A stretch of DNA of 64,000 nt from Lactobacillus isalae. GTDB taxonomy: Bacteria > Bacillota > Bacilli > Lactobacillales > Lactobacillaceae. Within the stretch, counting starts at the first letter, position 1. Every line of letters begins with the position of its first letter. The stretch spans positions 1,984,001 to 2,048,000 of the forward strand of contig NZ_OX443569.1 of assembly GCF_947539375.1 (NCBI RefSeq). Direction: 5' to 3'. Below, one piece after another: positions 19,377 to 28,168 of the stretch. Position numbers and translations under genes: made by a program. The notes under the pieces were generated by a model. That model was not told the origin of the DNA, made no database searches, and saw only the letters and a list, made by a program, of their open reading frames with translations.

Positions 19377-20642
19377 ATGAAACAGATGATTATTCATGGT
19401 GGAAAGCCCCTGAAGGGCGACGTATGGATTGGCGGTGCGAAGAATTCCACTGTAGCACTGATTCCAGCGTCAATACTTTCGCGGACTCCTGTTACCCTAG
19501 AAGGGGTTCCGCGGATTGCTGATGTAGATAATTTGATGGATCTACTTAGTGAAATGGATGTAAAGTGTGATTTTCATGAGACTACTTTACAAATAAATCC
19601 AGATGACATTAAGCGTAGTCCCCTTCCAGCAGGAAAGATTAAGAGCTTGAGAGCTTCTTATTACTTTATGGGTGCATTATTAGGTCGTTTTGGTAAAGCT
19701 GTAGTGGGCTTTCCAGGTGGCGATGATATTGGCCCTCGTCCTATTGATCAACACATTAAGGGTTTTGAAGCGTTAGGCGCAACTGTTGAAAATGAGAACG
19801 ATCAAATTATTATCACAGCTCCTAAGACTGGGCTTCGTGGTGCAAAAATTCATTTAAAGATGCCGTCTGTCGGCGCAACAATGAACATAATTATGGCTAG
19901 CGTGATGGCTAAGGGACAAACTATTATTGAAAATGCAGCTAAAGAGCCTGAAATTATTGATTTAGCGACATTTTTAAATAATATGGGAGCCGTTATTCGT
20001 GGTGCTGGTACTGATGTAATTCGAATCGAGGGGGTTGAGGAGTTAAATGCTCAAACTCCGCACACTATTATCCCTGATCGAATTGAAGCTGGAACCTACG
20101 TGGCTTTAGCTGCATGTATTGGTGATGGAATTAGAATTCACAATATCATTGAAGAACACCTTGATTCGTACTTGGCAAAAGTAGAGGAAATGGGTGTAGT
20201 AATTGACTCTGATGAAGATTCACTGTATGTGTATCCAGCAGGTGACTTAAAGATGGTTCAGGTTAGAACTGACGTCTATCCAGGTTTTGCAACTGACTTG
20301 CAGCAACCACTTACTCCGCTTCTTTTAACAGCTAAGACTGGTGAAGGTGTAGTAATTGATCAGATCTATCCTAAGCGAGTAGGACATATTCCTGAACTTC
20401 AAAAGATGGGTGCCAATATTCATGTTGAAGATAACATCATCTTAGTTCATCCAACTCATCATTTACATGGAGCACACGTCAGTGCTGGTGAAATCAGAGC
20501 AGGAGCATGTTTAATGCTTGCTGGTTTAATGGCTGATGGCGAGACTATCATTTCAAATGCAGGTAATATTTTGCGTGGCTATGATAGAATTGAACAAAAG
20601 TTGCGTCAATTAGGTGCAGAAGTATCTGTAATTGATGTTTAA
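19377..20642 (+). CDS. murA: UDP-GlcNAc 1-carboxyvinyltransferase with Asp at the catalytic Cys position
   Basis: First committed step of peptidoglycan synthesis: transfers enolpyruvate from PEP to UDP-GlcNAc. 421 residues with the full EPSP-synthase-like fold pattern: IIHGGKPLKGDVWIGGAKNS (Lys22-Asn23 equivalents), the RASYYFMGALLGR segment, the catalytic loop, and the C-terminal ILRGYDRIEQKL. In the loop the usual GGCxIGxRP reads GGDDIGPRP, so Asp116 replaces the Cys (Cys115 in E. coli) that fosfomycin alkylates. The enzyme should remain active but be insensitive to fosfomycin. Start ATG follows AAAAGGA. Monocistronic. Confidence 0.93.
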   Translation: MKQMIIHGGKPLKGDVWIGGAKNSTVALIPASILSRTPVTLEGVPRIADVDNLMDLLSEMDVKCDFHETTLQINPDDIKRSPLPAGKIKSLRASYYFMGALLGRFGKAVVGFPGGDDIGPRPIDQHIKGFEALGATVENENDQIIITAPKTGLRGAKIHLKMPSVGATMNIIMASVMAKGQTIIENAAKEPEIIDLATFLNNMGAVIRGAGTDVIRIEGVEELNAQTPHTIIPDRIEAGTYVALAACIGDGIRIHNIIEEHLDSYLAKVEEMGVVIDSDEDSLYVYPAGDLKMVQVRTDVYPGFATDLQQPLTPLLLTAKTGEGVVIDQIYPKRVGHIPELQKMGANIHVEDNIILVHPTHHLHGAHVSAGEIRAGACLMLAGLMADGETIISNAGNILRGYDRIEQKLRQLGAEVSVIDV

Positions 20643-20658
20643 AGTTTTTGAATAAAGT

Positions 20659-20691
20659 AAAAAGGACTTGGAAAATTCCAAGTCCTTTTTA
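20659..20691 (+). terminator. bidirectional terminator between murA and pbuX
   Basis: Ten-base stem aaggacttgg / ccaagtcctt with A-run and T-run on either side, between convergent genes. Confidence 0.9.
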
Positions 20692-20715
20692 TGTGGTTTT
20701 AAGAAAAAATTTTAA

Positions 20716-22044
20716 TTAGTGTTGTACCTCAATTTTTTCTGGTGCAGCAGGGATAGGCTGCTCTTCTAAGCCAGATTTTCCTTTAAATAGGAGGTTGAGG
20801 ATAGTAGCACTTAAGCTAGCTACAACAATACCATTTCCAAGGAATAACTGAATAGTTTCAGGTAAAGATTGGAAAACTTGCGGATAAACGGTAACACCTA
20901 ATCCTAAACCAATAGAAATAGCTACGATTAAGATGTTGCGAGTATCATCGAAATCAACTCGCTTGAGCATCCGCATTCCTTGGACGGCGATCATAGTGAA
21001 CATTACTAGCATTGCACCGCCCAAGACAGAATCAGGAATAATAGTTACTAAAGCACCAAATTTTGGTAATAAACCCATTAACATTAAGAATCCAGATGCC
21101 CAGTAAATAGGTCGTTTAGTAGTGATGCCTGATAATTCAAGCAAACCAACATTTTGAGAAAAAGTAGTATATGGGAAAGTGTTGAAGATACCACCGAGAA
21201 TTTGAGCTAAACCCTCAGCACGGTATCCTTTCTTAAGATCATCACTTGAAATATCTTTGTGTAGCAAGTCACCGATAGCAAAGAAGACACCGGTTGATTC
21301 AACCATTGAAACTAGTGCAATGATAATCATGGTTAGGCTAGATGACCACTCAAATTGTGGCATACCGAAATAAAATGGTTGTGGTAAGTGAAACCAAGAA
21401 GCTTGTGCAACTGGGGTTAGCGATACCATCCCAAGCGTACTTGCAATTAAGGTTCCTGCAATTAATCCAACTAAAACGGCAATTGATTTGATGAATCCCT
21501 TACCCCAAACCTGTAATGCCAAAATAATTGCTACAGTTATAAAACCAGTTAAAAGATTTTTAGGATCACCAAAGCTCTTAGCAGCAGAATTTCCTCCACC
21601 GAGATTTTGAATAGAAACTGGAATTAAGGAAAGACCAATAACTGTGATTAAACTTCCTGTTACAACGGGTGGAAAGAGTTTCTTTATTTTTGAAAAATAA
21701 CCAGCAACTAAAAATACGAAAATACCTGCTACAATAATAGCACCGTACATTGTACCGATAGTAAATTTTTTACCAATCATTTGAAGTGGAGCGACTGCTT
21801 GAATTGCACATCCTAAGACAACTGGCAAGCCAATTCCAAAGTAACGATTACGCAAGAGTTGAAGTGCAGTGGCTAAACCACACATAAAAATATCAATTGA
21901 AACTAGGTAAGTCATTTGTGTGGAGTTAAATTTTAATGCTGTACCAATTAAAAGAGGAACAGCGATAGCTCCGGAATACATCGCCAATAAATGCTGCAAT
22001 CCTAATAAAGCTGCTTTTTTGTGGTTAACTTGCATATGCTTCAT
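20716..22044 (-). CDS. pbuX: xanthine permease (NCS2 family)
   Basis: Proton-coupled nucleobase transporter, 442 residues, about 12-14 membrane segments. NCS2 signatures: AVPLLIGTAL near the start, ESTGVFFAIGDL (the QH/E substrate motif region) and FSQNVGLLELSGITTKR. The stop/start junction with xpt is direct (22044/22045). Pairing with xpt under one guanine riboswitch points to xanthine rather than uracil as substrate. Confidence 0.92.
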   Translation of the reverse strand: MKHMQVNHKKAALLGLQHLLAMYSGAIAVPLLIGTALKFNSTQMTYLVSIDIFMCGLATALQLLRNRYFGIGLPVVLGCAIQAVAPLQMIGKKFTIGTMYGAIIVAGIFVFLVAGYFSKIKKLFPPVVTGSLITVIGLSLIPVSIQNLGGGNSAAKSFGDPKNLLTGFITVAIILALQVWGKGFIKSIAVLVGLIAGTLIASTLGMVSLTPVAQASWFHLPQPFYFGMPQFEWSSSLTMIIIALVSMVESTGVFFAIGDLLHKDISSDDLKKGYRAEGLAQILGGIFNTFPYTTFSQNVGLLELSGITTKRPIYWASGFLMLMGLLPKFGALVTIIPDSVLGGAMLVMFTMIAVQGMRMLKRVDFDDTRNILIVAISIGLGLGVTVYPQVFQSLPETIQLFLGNGIVVASLSATILNLLFKGKSGLEEQPIPAAPEKIEVQH

Positions 22045-22623
22045 TTATTTTTCTCCTACAAAATGTACTTGATTATTTTCAAAGTTAGCAATTCTAGCTA
22101 AAGCTTCAAGGCGATAACCATGTTCTTTAACCCAGTCGCTACCACCTTGGAACTCTTTGGCTACCACCACGCCGACGCCTGCTACAGATGCATCTGCTTG
22201 TTTGGCAATATTAAGCATTCCCTTAACAGCCTCACCATGTGCTAAGAAATCGTCGATAATTAATAAATGGTCATCACTACTTAAAAATTTCTTTTCAACA
22301 CAAATTTTATTGTTAACCTTTTTGGTATAAGAAAATACGTCAGCCCAGTAAACTGCATCATTGAGAGTAGATGGCTTTTTCTTTCTTGCAAAAACCATTG
22401 GAACGCCTAATTGATAAGCTGCCATAATACCAGGTGCAATTCCTGAAGCTTCGCAGGTAAGAACTTTAGTGATTTTTTCGCTTTCAAATAAACGTTTGAA
22501 TTCTGCTCCTACTTGCATCATAAGTTCCGGATCGACTTGATGATTAAGAAAAGAATTAATTTTTAAGACGTCACCGTCTAGTACTTCACCATCTTTGCGA
22601 ATCCGTTCCTCAAGTAATTTCAA
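22045..22623 (-). CDS. xpt: xanthine phosphoribosyltransferase
   Basis: Salvages xanthine to XMP with PRPP. 192 residues: MKLLEERIRKDGEVLDGDVLKINSFLNHQVDP is the conserved start, VLTCEASGIAPG is the base-site region, and LLIIDDFLAHGEAVKG is the PRPP loop. GGAGGAAAAAA ribosome site lies after the riboswitch terminator. First gene of the xpt-pbuX operon. Confidence 0.95.
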   Translation of the reverse strand: MKLLEERIRKDGEVLDGDVLKINSFLNHQVDPELMMQVGAEFKRLFESEKITKVLTCEASGIAPGIMAAYQLGVPMVFARKKKPSTLNDAVYWADVFSYTKKVNNKICVEKKFLSSDDHLLIIDDFLAHGEAVKGMLNIAKQADASVAGVGVVVAKEFQGGSDWVKEHGYRLEALARIANFENNQVHFVGEK

Positions 22624-22639
22624 TTTTTTCCTCCTGCAT

Positions 22640-22818
22640 AAAAAAGACTTCTTCTACCCGTGAATTAGGGTAAAAGAAGTCTATTGCAGTGCTACTTATG
22701 ACATCGATTACCTATAGTCCAGAATTAATTGGTTCCGGGTAGAAACTGTCGACCTTATTACGACGATATATAGATATTTTGATATTTAGAGTGTAGCAGA
22801 ATCATTTTCCGAACACAA
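22640..22818 (-). promoter_or_regulatory. guanine riboswitch with promoter and terminator for xpt-pbuX
   Basis: On the minus strand: promoter TTGTGT (22818-22813), 17 bases, TACACT (22795-22790). The aptamer spans about 22776-22710, with J2/3 core GTTTCTACC and J3/1 GGACTATA, where the C of GACTAT specifies guanine rather than adenine. P1 arms tatctatat / ctataggta can pair. A 15-base terminator stem (agacttcttttaccc / gggtagaagaagtct) and T6 follow at 22682-22640. Ligand binding should end transcription. Confidence 0.92.
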
Positions 22819-22837
22819 GTGCCTTTTTATGGATAAA

Positions 22838-23614
22838 TCATTCTGAAACTGCTTTTTTCTTTTTTAAAGAAAGAATTGCTTCAAGAATTCCATATGTAAT
22901 TCCAGCAAGTGGCCAAATAATCCAGCTTTGACTCCAATTTTTGCTAATGAAACTATAAGTAAGATAGATAAAAGAAATAGTCATCCAAAAAATAGTGGCA
23001 TATTTTTCAATTATTTTTTTATTGGCTTTTTTCTCAGTAGTATAGTCTTCTATTTGCAAAATAATATTAAAACTATCACGAACAATATTAGTTTTGACTA
23101 AGAAAAAGACACCAATTCCTACAAGAAAAATCGTAGCAGTTGAAAGACCAGTCATTAGGTCATCGATTCGGCTATTTGAAAGAGACCCAATAAATAAAGA
23201 TCCCGTCATAAGTGGAATGGCAGATAAAATACAGAAAGTAATGCCAATAATTTTTAGAACTAGGTGCTGATTTTCATATTCTTTACTTGACTTAAGAACT
23301 TGCTCTTTTGTTTCTTTAGAAAGATTACATTCTTCATACTCGAAATTTTCGTGAACTTTTAGCCAATGATTTCCCGCAATAAAGAGAGCCACAGCTGCTG
23401 CAACTAGAAGTATTAAAACAATTACGCCAATTCCTGTCGCAAAATTAATCGATGAAGTTAAGATATCTAATCTTGTTAGACTGATTAAGATTAATAAAGT
23501 AATTGGCGAGAAAATACATAACATGACGCCAATAGCAATTAACGTAGAACTGCGTTTTCTAGCGGATAAGAAATCTTGAACCGAAGATTGAGATAAGTAG
23601 TTTTTTTGAGACAT
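22838..23614 (-). CDS. membrane protein of unknown function, HTH-less relative of the XRE gene at 29887
   Basis: 258 residues with four to six hydrophobic segments (starting LIAIGVMLCIFSPITLLI, IGVIVLILLVAAAVALFIAG, IIGITFCILSAIPLMTGSLF, ATIFLVGIGVFFLVK) and a charged middle loop. The arrangement and several phrases (R-x-S...AI...IFSP; SNxxG-type turn; C-terminal YLTYSFIS) resemble the membrane half of the XRE-family protein at 29887, but the DNA-binding half is absent. Start is set to 23614, where GAGGGTG precedes the ATG; three codons upstream are open but lack such a site. Function unknown. Confidence 0.6.
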   Translation of the reverse strand: MSQKNYLSQSSVQDFLSARKRSSTLIAIGVMLCIFSPITLLILISLTRLDILTSSINFATGIGVIVLILLVAAAVALFIAGNHWLKVHENFEYEECNLSKETKEQVLKSSKEYENQHLVLKIIGITFCILSAIPLMTGSLFIGSLSNSRIDDLMTGLSTATIFLVGIGVFFLVKTNIVRDSFNIILQIEDYTTEKKANKKIIEKYATIFWMTISFIYLTYSFISKNWSQSWIIWPLAGITYGILEAILSLKKKKAVSE

Positions 23615-23711
23615 AAGTATCACCCTCTTTTGTATATAAAAGCTGAATAGTATAGTTTTATTTTAATTTTATATAACAAATTATCAAAGTGCTATTTTGC
23701 TGCTTGTGAAG

Positions 23712-23757
23712 TTACTAAGAAAAATTAATGATTGACCAATTGAATTTTTCTTAGTAA
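23712..23757 (+). other. 15-base perfect inverted repeat in the guaA leader
   Basis: ttactaagaaaaatt (23712-23726) and aatttttcttagtaa (23743-23757) pair perfectly around a 16-base loop, 45 bases before the guaA start. No T-tract follows. Could be an operator or a leader hairpin; no known riboswitch core is visible. Confidence 0.5.
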
Positions 23758-23802
23758 AGTTTCTAGTAAATAGGGATGAATTGTTTTTAGAAGGAGAAAA
23801 TT

Positions 23803-25356
23803 GTGGCTAAGACTAATCTAAATGATTTTGACAAGATTATCGTGCTTGATTTTGGTAGTCAATATAACCAATTGATTACTCGTCGAATCCGTGATTTTGG
23901 TATTTATTCAGAACTTTTGCCTCATGACTTGAGCATTGACAAGATTAAGAAAATGGCACCTAAGGGAATCATCTTTTCAGGTGGTCCAAACAGTGTTTAC
24001 GACGAAGGTGCGTTAAAGGTTGATCCTGAAATCTTTAAGCTTGGTATTCCAATTTTAGGTATTTGTTACGGAATGCAGCTAATGAGTTACGACTTGGGTG
24101 GTAAGGTTGAAAAGGCTGATAATTCAGAATACGGCCGTGCTGATATTGAAGTAACTGATCCTAATGCAGTATTATTCAGCGGCTTACCAAGAGAGCAATA
24201 CGTTTGGATGAGTCACGGTGACTTAGTAACTAAGGCTCCAGAAGGCTTTACTGTAACTGCTAAAAGTAAGAACTGTCCAATTTCTGCAATTGCTAACGAT
24301 GAAAAGAAATTCTATGGAATTCAGTTCCATGCCGAAGTTCGTAATTCAGAATATGGTTTAGATATTTTGAAGAATTTTGCATTTAATGTTTGTGGCGCAA
24401 AAGCTAACTGGACTATGGATGATTTCATTGACATGCAAGTTGACGAAATTCGTGAAAAAGTCGGCGATAAGAAAGTTATCTTGGGTCTTTCAGGTGGTGT
24501 TGATTCAAGTGTTACAGCAACACTTTTGCACAAAGCAATTGGAGATCAATTAACTGCTATTTTTGTTGATCATGGTATGCTTCGTAAAGACGAAGGCGAT
24601 CAAGTAATGAAGGCTTTGAATAAGGATCTTGGCGTTAATATCATTCGTGTTAATGCCCAAGAACGTTTCTTGAATAAGCTCAAGGGAGTAACTGATCCTG
24701 AACAAAAGCGTAAGATTATCGGTAAAGAATTTATTGAAGTCTTCAATGAAGAGGCAAAGAAGTTAAAAGATGTTGATTTTTTAGCTCAAGGTACTTTATA
24801 TACTGATGTTATTGAGTCAGGGACTAATACTGCTCAAACAATTAAGTCACACCATAACGTTGGTGGACTTCCGGAAGACATGCATTTTGAATTAATTGAG
24901 CCTTTACGTAAGTTGTTCAAGGATGAAGTGCGCGTTCTTGGTGAAAAATTGGGTATTCCACATGACTTAGTATGGCGTCAACCATTTCCAGGTCCAGGTC
25001 TTGGCATTCGTGTATTGGGTGAAGTTACTGAAGATAAACTTAAGATTGTGCGTGAAAGTGACGCAGTTTTACGTGATGAAGTTAAAAAGGCTGGATTGCA
25101 AGAATATATTTGGCAATACTTCACAGTACTGCCTGGTATCCGTTCAGTTGGTGTTATGGGGGATGGACGTACTTACGATTACACTATTGGTATCCGTGCT
25201 GTAACTTCAATTGATGGGATGACTGCTGACTTTGCTCAAATTCCATGGGATGTTTTGAGCAAGATCTCTACTAGAATTGTTGATGAATGTGATCACATTA
25301 ATCGCGTAGTTTACGATATCACCAGTAAGCCACCTTCCACTATTGAATGGGAATAA
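23803..25356 (+). CDS. guaA: GMP synthase (glutamine-hydrolysing)
   Basis: Amidates XMP to GMP. 517 residues from GTG at 23803 (AAGGAG 12 bases before). Class I amidotransferase domain with Cys88 in ILGICYGMQ and FHAEV in place of the usual HPE. The ATP pyrophosphatase domain has P-loop LSGGVDSS (229-236). The C-terminal dimerisation domain ends in the conserved PSTIEWE. It completes the route xanthine - XMP - GMP that starts with pbuX and xpt next door. The 3' end of guaA is a known insertion hotspot for genomic islands in Firmicutes, and the accessory zone of this window begins right after it. Confidence 0.97.
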   Translation: MAKTNLNDFDKIIVLDFGSQYNQLITRRIRDFGIYSELLPHDLSIDKIKKMAPKGIIFSGGPNSVYDEGALKVDPEIFKLGIPILGICYGMQLMSYDLGGKVEKADNSEYGRADIEVTDPNAVLFSGLPREQYVWMSHGDLVTKAPEGFTVTAKSKNCPISAIANDEKKFYGIQFHAEVRNSEYGLDILKNFAFNVCGAKANWTMDDFIDMQVDEIREKVGDKKVILGLSGGVDSSVTATLLHKAIGDQLTAIFVDHGMLRKDEGDQVMKALNKDLGVNIIRVNAQERFLNKLKGVTDPEQKRKIIGKEFIEVFNEEAKKLKDVDFLAQGTLYTDVIESGTNTAQTIKSHHNVGGLPEDMHFELIEPLRKLFKDEVRVLGEKLGIPHDLVWRQPFPGPGLGIRVLGEVTEDKLKIVRESDAVLRDEVKKAGLQEYIWQYFTVLPGIRSVGVMGDGRTYDYTIGIRAVTSIDGMTADFAQIPWDVLSKISTRIVDECDHINRVVYDITSKPPSTIEWE

Positions 25357-25560
25357 GCGGACAATGTAATTTGAATGGTAAACCTTGATTTAAAAGCATT
25401 TAAAGGAATGAAACCAGCTCAAAAATAATAAAAAAAGATAAGGTTGTATGCCAAAAATATAAATAGGGATGCATGGTAAAACCTTTGTAATAGCAGTAAT
25501 TGGAGAAGATGATATTTGATTCGAAGAAGTATCATGTTTGCCAAAGTATGCCAAAATAAG
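25357..25560. other. guaA 3' intergenic stretch, possibly decayed
   Basis: About 200 bases with no intact gene. It opens with a short frame from 25377 (MVNLDLKAFKGMKPAQK, then stop) without a ribosome site, and twice contains tatgccaaaa. It may be remains of an element once inserted at guaA; no integrase or direct repeat was seen. Confidence 0.3.
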
Positions 25561-25594
25561 AAGCCTTTAGTATAAAAACTAAGGGCTTTTATTC
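25561..25594. terminator. bidirectional terminator between guaA region and hxlR gene
   Basis: aagcctttagt / actaagggctt stem (one G-U) around ataaaa, with a T4 run; it overlaps the 3' end of the minus-strand regulator. Confidence 0.65.
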
Positions 25595-25924
25595 ATGTAA
25601 TTGATTATACTTATTTCCCCATTTTTCCATTTCTAGAATTAATGGAGTAAGAGTTTTACCTAATGATGTTAATTGATAACTGGTTTTAGGCGGCACGGTT
25701 GGAAAGATCGTTTTAGCAATAATTTGATCGTTTTCTAATTCTTTTAATTGCAGTGATAACATTCGTCTTGAACAATTAGGCATCAACTTCTGCAATTCAT
25801 TGAAGCGACAGTTCTTTTCTTTGATTAAATGATAGATAATTACGCTTTTCCATTTGCCTGAGATAATTTGAAGTGTGCTTTCAACAGGACAACCTTCGGC
25901 ACAATTATAAATATGATGTGGCAT
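25589..25924 (-). CDS. HxlR-family transcriptional regulator
   Basis: 111-residue winged-helix protein. The signature CPVESTLQIISGKWKSVIIYHL carries the N-terminal Cys (Cys13) that senses thiol stress in many HxlR proteins; an additional Cys8 is present. The recognition helix lies in CSRRMLSLQLKELENDQII and the wing in PKTSYQLTSLGKTL. Divergent from the oxidoreductase at 26072, with a 147-base shared promoter region, so it probably controls that gene in answer to electrophiles or quinones. Confidence 0.88.
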   Translation of the reverse strand: MPHHIYNCAEGCPVESTLQIISGKWKSVIIYHLIKEKNCRFNELQKLMPNCSRRMLSLQLKELENDQIIAKTIFPTVPPKTSYQLTSLGKTLTPLILEMEKWGNKYNQLHE

Positions 25925-25989
25925 TCTCTCACCTCGATATAATAATTCATTTTAAATCTTTATATTGGATCGAGCTAGGGAAGAATTTG

Positions 25990-26000
25990 TTACTTAGTAA
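25990..26000. promoter_or_regulatory. candidate HxlR operator
   Basis: ttacttagtaa, an 11-base perfect palindrome in the divergent promoter region between the HxlR gene and the oxidoreductase. Position suggests an operator; sequence alone cannot prove it. Confidence 0.4.
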
Positions 26001-26071
26001 GAAAAAATTCACTTCTTGTTTTTATTTATATTCCACTTACAATTAATTAGCAAATAGAAAAGGAGATAAAA

Positions 26072-27097
26072 ATGAAAGCAATTGGATTTAAAAAACATTT
26101 GAAAATTGATGATCCTGAAAGCCTGATTGACTTTGAAATGAAAAAGCCTACTGCTAAGGGACATGATTTGCTGGTAAAAGTAAATGCAGTATCAGTCAAT
26201 CCAGTAGATATTGGAGTAAGAAAAGGAGGACATTCAGTTTTAAAGACTCCAAAAGTAATTGGCTGGGATGCATGTGGTGTAGTTGAAGAAGTAGGATCTA
26301 ATGTTAGCCTTTTTAAACCTGGTGATCGTGTATTTTATGCAGGTTCATTTATTCGCTCAGGTAGTGATAGTGAGTATCAACTGGTTGATGAAAGAATAGT
26401 TGGTCATGCTCCAGAAACTTTAAAAGATAATGAAGCAGCCGCAATGCCTTTAACCTCTCTTACCGCGTACGAAGCCTTATTTGAACAAATGGATTTAACC
26501 TGGAATCAAGAGAATAATCAACATAAAACAATTTTAATTATTAATGGTGCTGGAGGAGTAGGGTCTGTTGCAACTCAACTAGCACATTTAGCAGGGCTAA
26601 CAGTTATTGCTACTGCATCTCGCCCAGACAGTATCAAATGGACACAAGATCATGGTGCTGATTATGTAGTAAATCACCGTGAAGATTTGGTAAAACAAGT
26701 GAGAAAATTAGGTTTCAAGTATGTTGATTATATTTTGGAATTAAAAGATTTAGATGGTCACTGGAAAGAAATGTGTGAATTAATTAAGCCTGAAGGACAC
26801 ATTGTTTCAATTACTGAAAACTATCGTCCAATTAATTTGAGATTGTTAACTAAAAAGAAAGCACACTTTTCATGGGAATGGATGTATACAAAATCCTATT
26901 ATCAAACAGATGATATGATTACTCAGCATGATATTTTAGACAAAATCGCGCAAATGTTAGATAGTGGTAAACTTAGATGCACTATGACTAAGTCATTAAC
27001 ACCTTTGAATGCAACAAATTTACGCAAGGCTCATAAATTAGTGGAAAGTGGTCACATGACTGGAAAAGTTGTGATTTCTGACTGGGAGAATAATTAA
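26072..27097 (+). CDS. zinc-independent MDR-family oxidoreductase (quinone reductase / ZADH type)
   Basis: 341 residues. N-terminal GroES-like domain (MKAIGFKKHLKIDDPESLIDFEM..., SVNPVDIGVRKG, DACGVVEEVGSNV) and Rossmann domain with NADPH loop INGAGGVGSVATQLAHLAG (about 155-173). No zinc-ligand cysteine cluster is visible. Family members reduce quinones or alpha,beta-unsaturated carbonyls with NADPH. AAAAGGAG before the ATG. Regulation by the divergent HxlR protein is inferred. Confidence 0.85.
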   Translation: MKAIGFKKHLKIDDPESLIDFEMKKPTAKGHDLLVKVNAVSVNPVDIGVRKGGHSVLKTPKVIGWDACGVVEEVGSNVSLFKPGDRVFYAGSFIRSGSDSEYQLVDERIVGHAPETLKDNEAAAMPLTSLTAYEALFEQMDLTWNQENNQHKTILIINGAGGVGSVATQLAHLAGLTVIATASRPDSIKWTQDHGADYVVNHREDLVKQVRKLGFKYVDYILELKDLDGHWKEMCELIKPEGHIVSITENYRPINLRLLTKKKAHFSWEWMYTKSYYQTDDMITQHDILDKIAQMLDSGKLRCTMTKSLTPLNATNLRKAHKLVESGHMTGKVVISDWENN

Positions 27098-27569
27098 GAT
27101 AGTTCTTACAAGCATTAATTGTTTGCCAGTGACCATTAGTTTACAAGCTAGGGGCCTTTTTTTGCTTTTTTAAGACTAATGCTAGACTGGTAGAAATTAA
27201 TAAAAACAATGAATAGCATTTTAATTATTTTTAGTTGTGTTAATCACTATATGTTTACAAACCTAGTGTAAAATACACCAAGCAAAAAAAGCCCCAACTT
27301 ACGTTGGAGCTTTTTTCTATAACCAATCTTAACTACTGTCTTAATTAGCTAACGGGCTAACCGTTATTTCCTCATGACTCATATTAGACTTTTTATGAAA
27401 GAGAATCGATTAGTTTAGTTAGTATTGATATAAAAGTATTGATTCTTTGATTATCAGAATATCATTCACTGTGTCGATTGAATCTTTGAAGAAGACGATT
27501 TCCTTCCCTAACTCTGTGTTCTGCTAACTTTTCTATGGCACTTCAGATTTAATAGGCTTTTTATAGTGT
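27098..27569. other. gene-poor stretch with terminator and a decayed minus-strand frame
   Basis: 472 bases. After a T-rich run near 27158 there is a clear hairpin (27284-27317). On the minus strand, 27536-27462 reads 24 codons of coding-like sequence (IEKLAEHRVREGNRLLQRFN...) that ends in a stop and has no start, so it looks like a remnant. Nothing else recognisable. Confidence 0.4.
27284..27317. terminator. bidirectional terminator-like hairpin
   Basis: agccccaac / gttggagct stem around ttac, with A7 on the left and T6 on the right, so it can work on both strands. Confidence 0.75.
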
Positions 27570-27962
27570 TTAATTAAATTCAAGCTTATTTGCTTCATCG
27601 ATCTTAGTTAGGAAAGATGAAATATCAGTAATAATATCATTGGTGTATGAAACATTAATCAGATTAGCCCAATTTTTTCTAAGGAAATAGTCGTCAATGT
27701 CGTATCTAACTTTAGTTAAGTATTTGTAGCTAATAAATAGTAGTTCAGAAAAAATCAAATTACGTTTTTGTGGCTGCATAACGAAATCCAGTAATAGATC
27801 TTTTCCAGAACCCTTAATAAAGTGAAAAAATTCGCAATTGATATGTCTAATCGGATGAAAAGGATATAAGATTTGAGAACTTAGTACTTGTTTTTCAAAT
27901 TGTTTAAGTAGTTTTTGGTCTTTTTTACTAATTTCATAACTATTGTTATGTAGATTAATCAT
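27570..27962 (-). CDS. hypothetical protein
   Basis: 130 residues, no recognised family. Predicted mostly helical and soluble (residues 10-30 charged helix; ILYPFHPIRHINCEFFHFI; NLIFSELLFISYKYL; C-terminal ISSFLTKIDEANKLEFN). It is divergent from the TetR gene at 28169 and shares its operator-bearing promoter region, so it may be that regulator's target. ATG at 27962 is preceded by AAGAGGAC. The frame is intact, but flanking relic sequence raises the chance that it belongs to a decayed island. Confidence 0.55.
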   Translation of the reverse strand: MINLHNNSYEISKKDQKLLKQFEKQVLSSQILYPFHPIRHINCEFFHFIKGSGKDLLLDFVMQPQKRNLIFSELLFISYKYLTKVRYDIDDYFLRKNWANLINVSYTNDIITDISSFLTKIDEANKLEFN

Positions 27963-28066
27963 TGCATATCAAGTCCTCTTCTTAGTTTTGCAACTAAAGT
28001 ATATAAATTGAAAAAAGTAAAAACAATGAATGTTAACTAAGTTGAAAAAGAAAAACTTTTTATACT

Positions 28067-28091
28067 AAAAGTAAAAAGTTATTTTACTTTT
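28067..28091. promoter_or_regulatory. candidate TetR operator
   Basis: aaaagtaaaa / ttttactttt, 10-base perfect arms with a 5-base spacer, between the divergent hypothetical gene and the TetR gene, overlapping a possible TTGACA at 28090. Confidence 0.5.
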
Positions 28092-28168
28092 GACATAATA
28101 TTTTTAATAATTAAGAAATAAAAAGTTACAGACAGTAAATATTCAAGAAAGAGAAGTGAGGAATTAGT

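Noticed and set aside
22797-22845. Terminator of the 22838 gene formed by cagaatcattt / aaatcattctg
   Set aside because: Stem has a central mismatch, loop is long and there is no T-tract on the minus strand; it overlaps the xpt promoter.
23624-23802. Purine riboswitch before guaA
   Set aside because: No GTTTCTACC or GACTAT core; only an inverted repeat.
24321-24533. Minus-strand 60-100 residue frames inside guaA, pyrG, malK-type and other housekeeping genes
   Set aside because: All lie fully within well-supported genes on the other strand.
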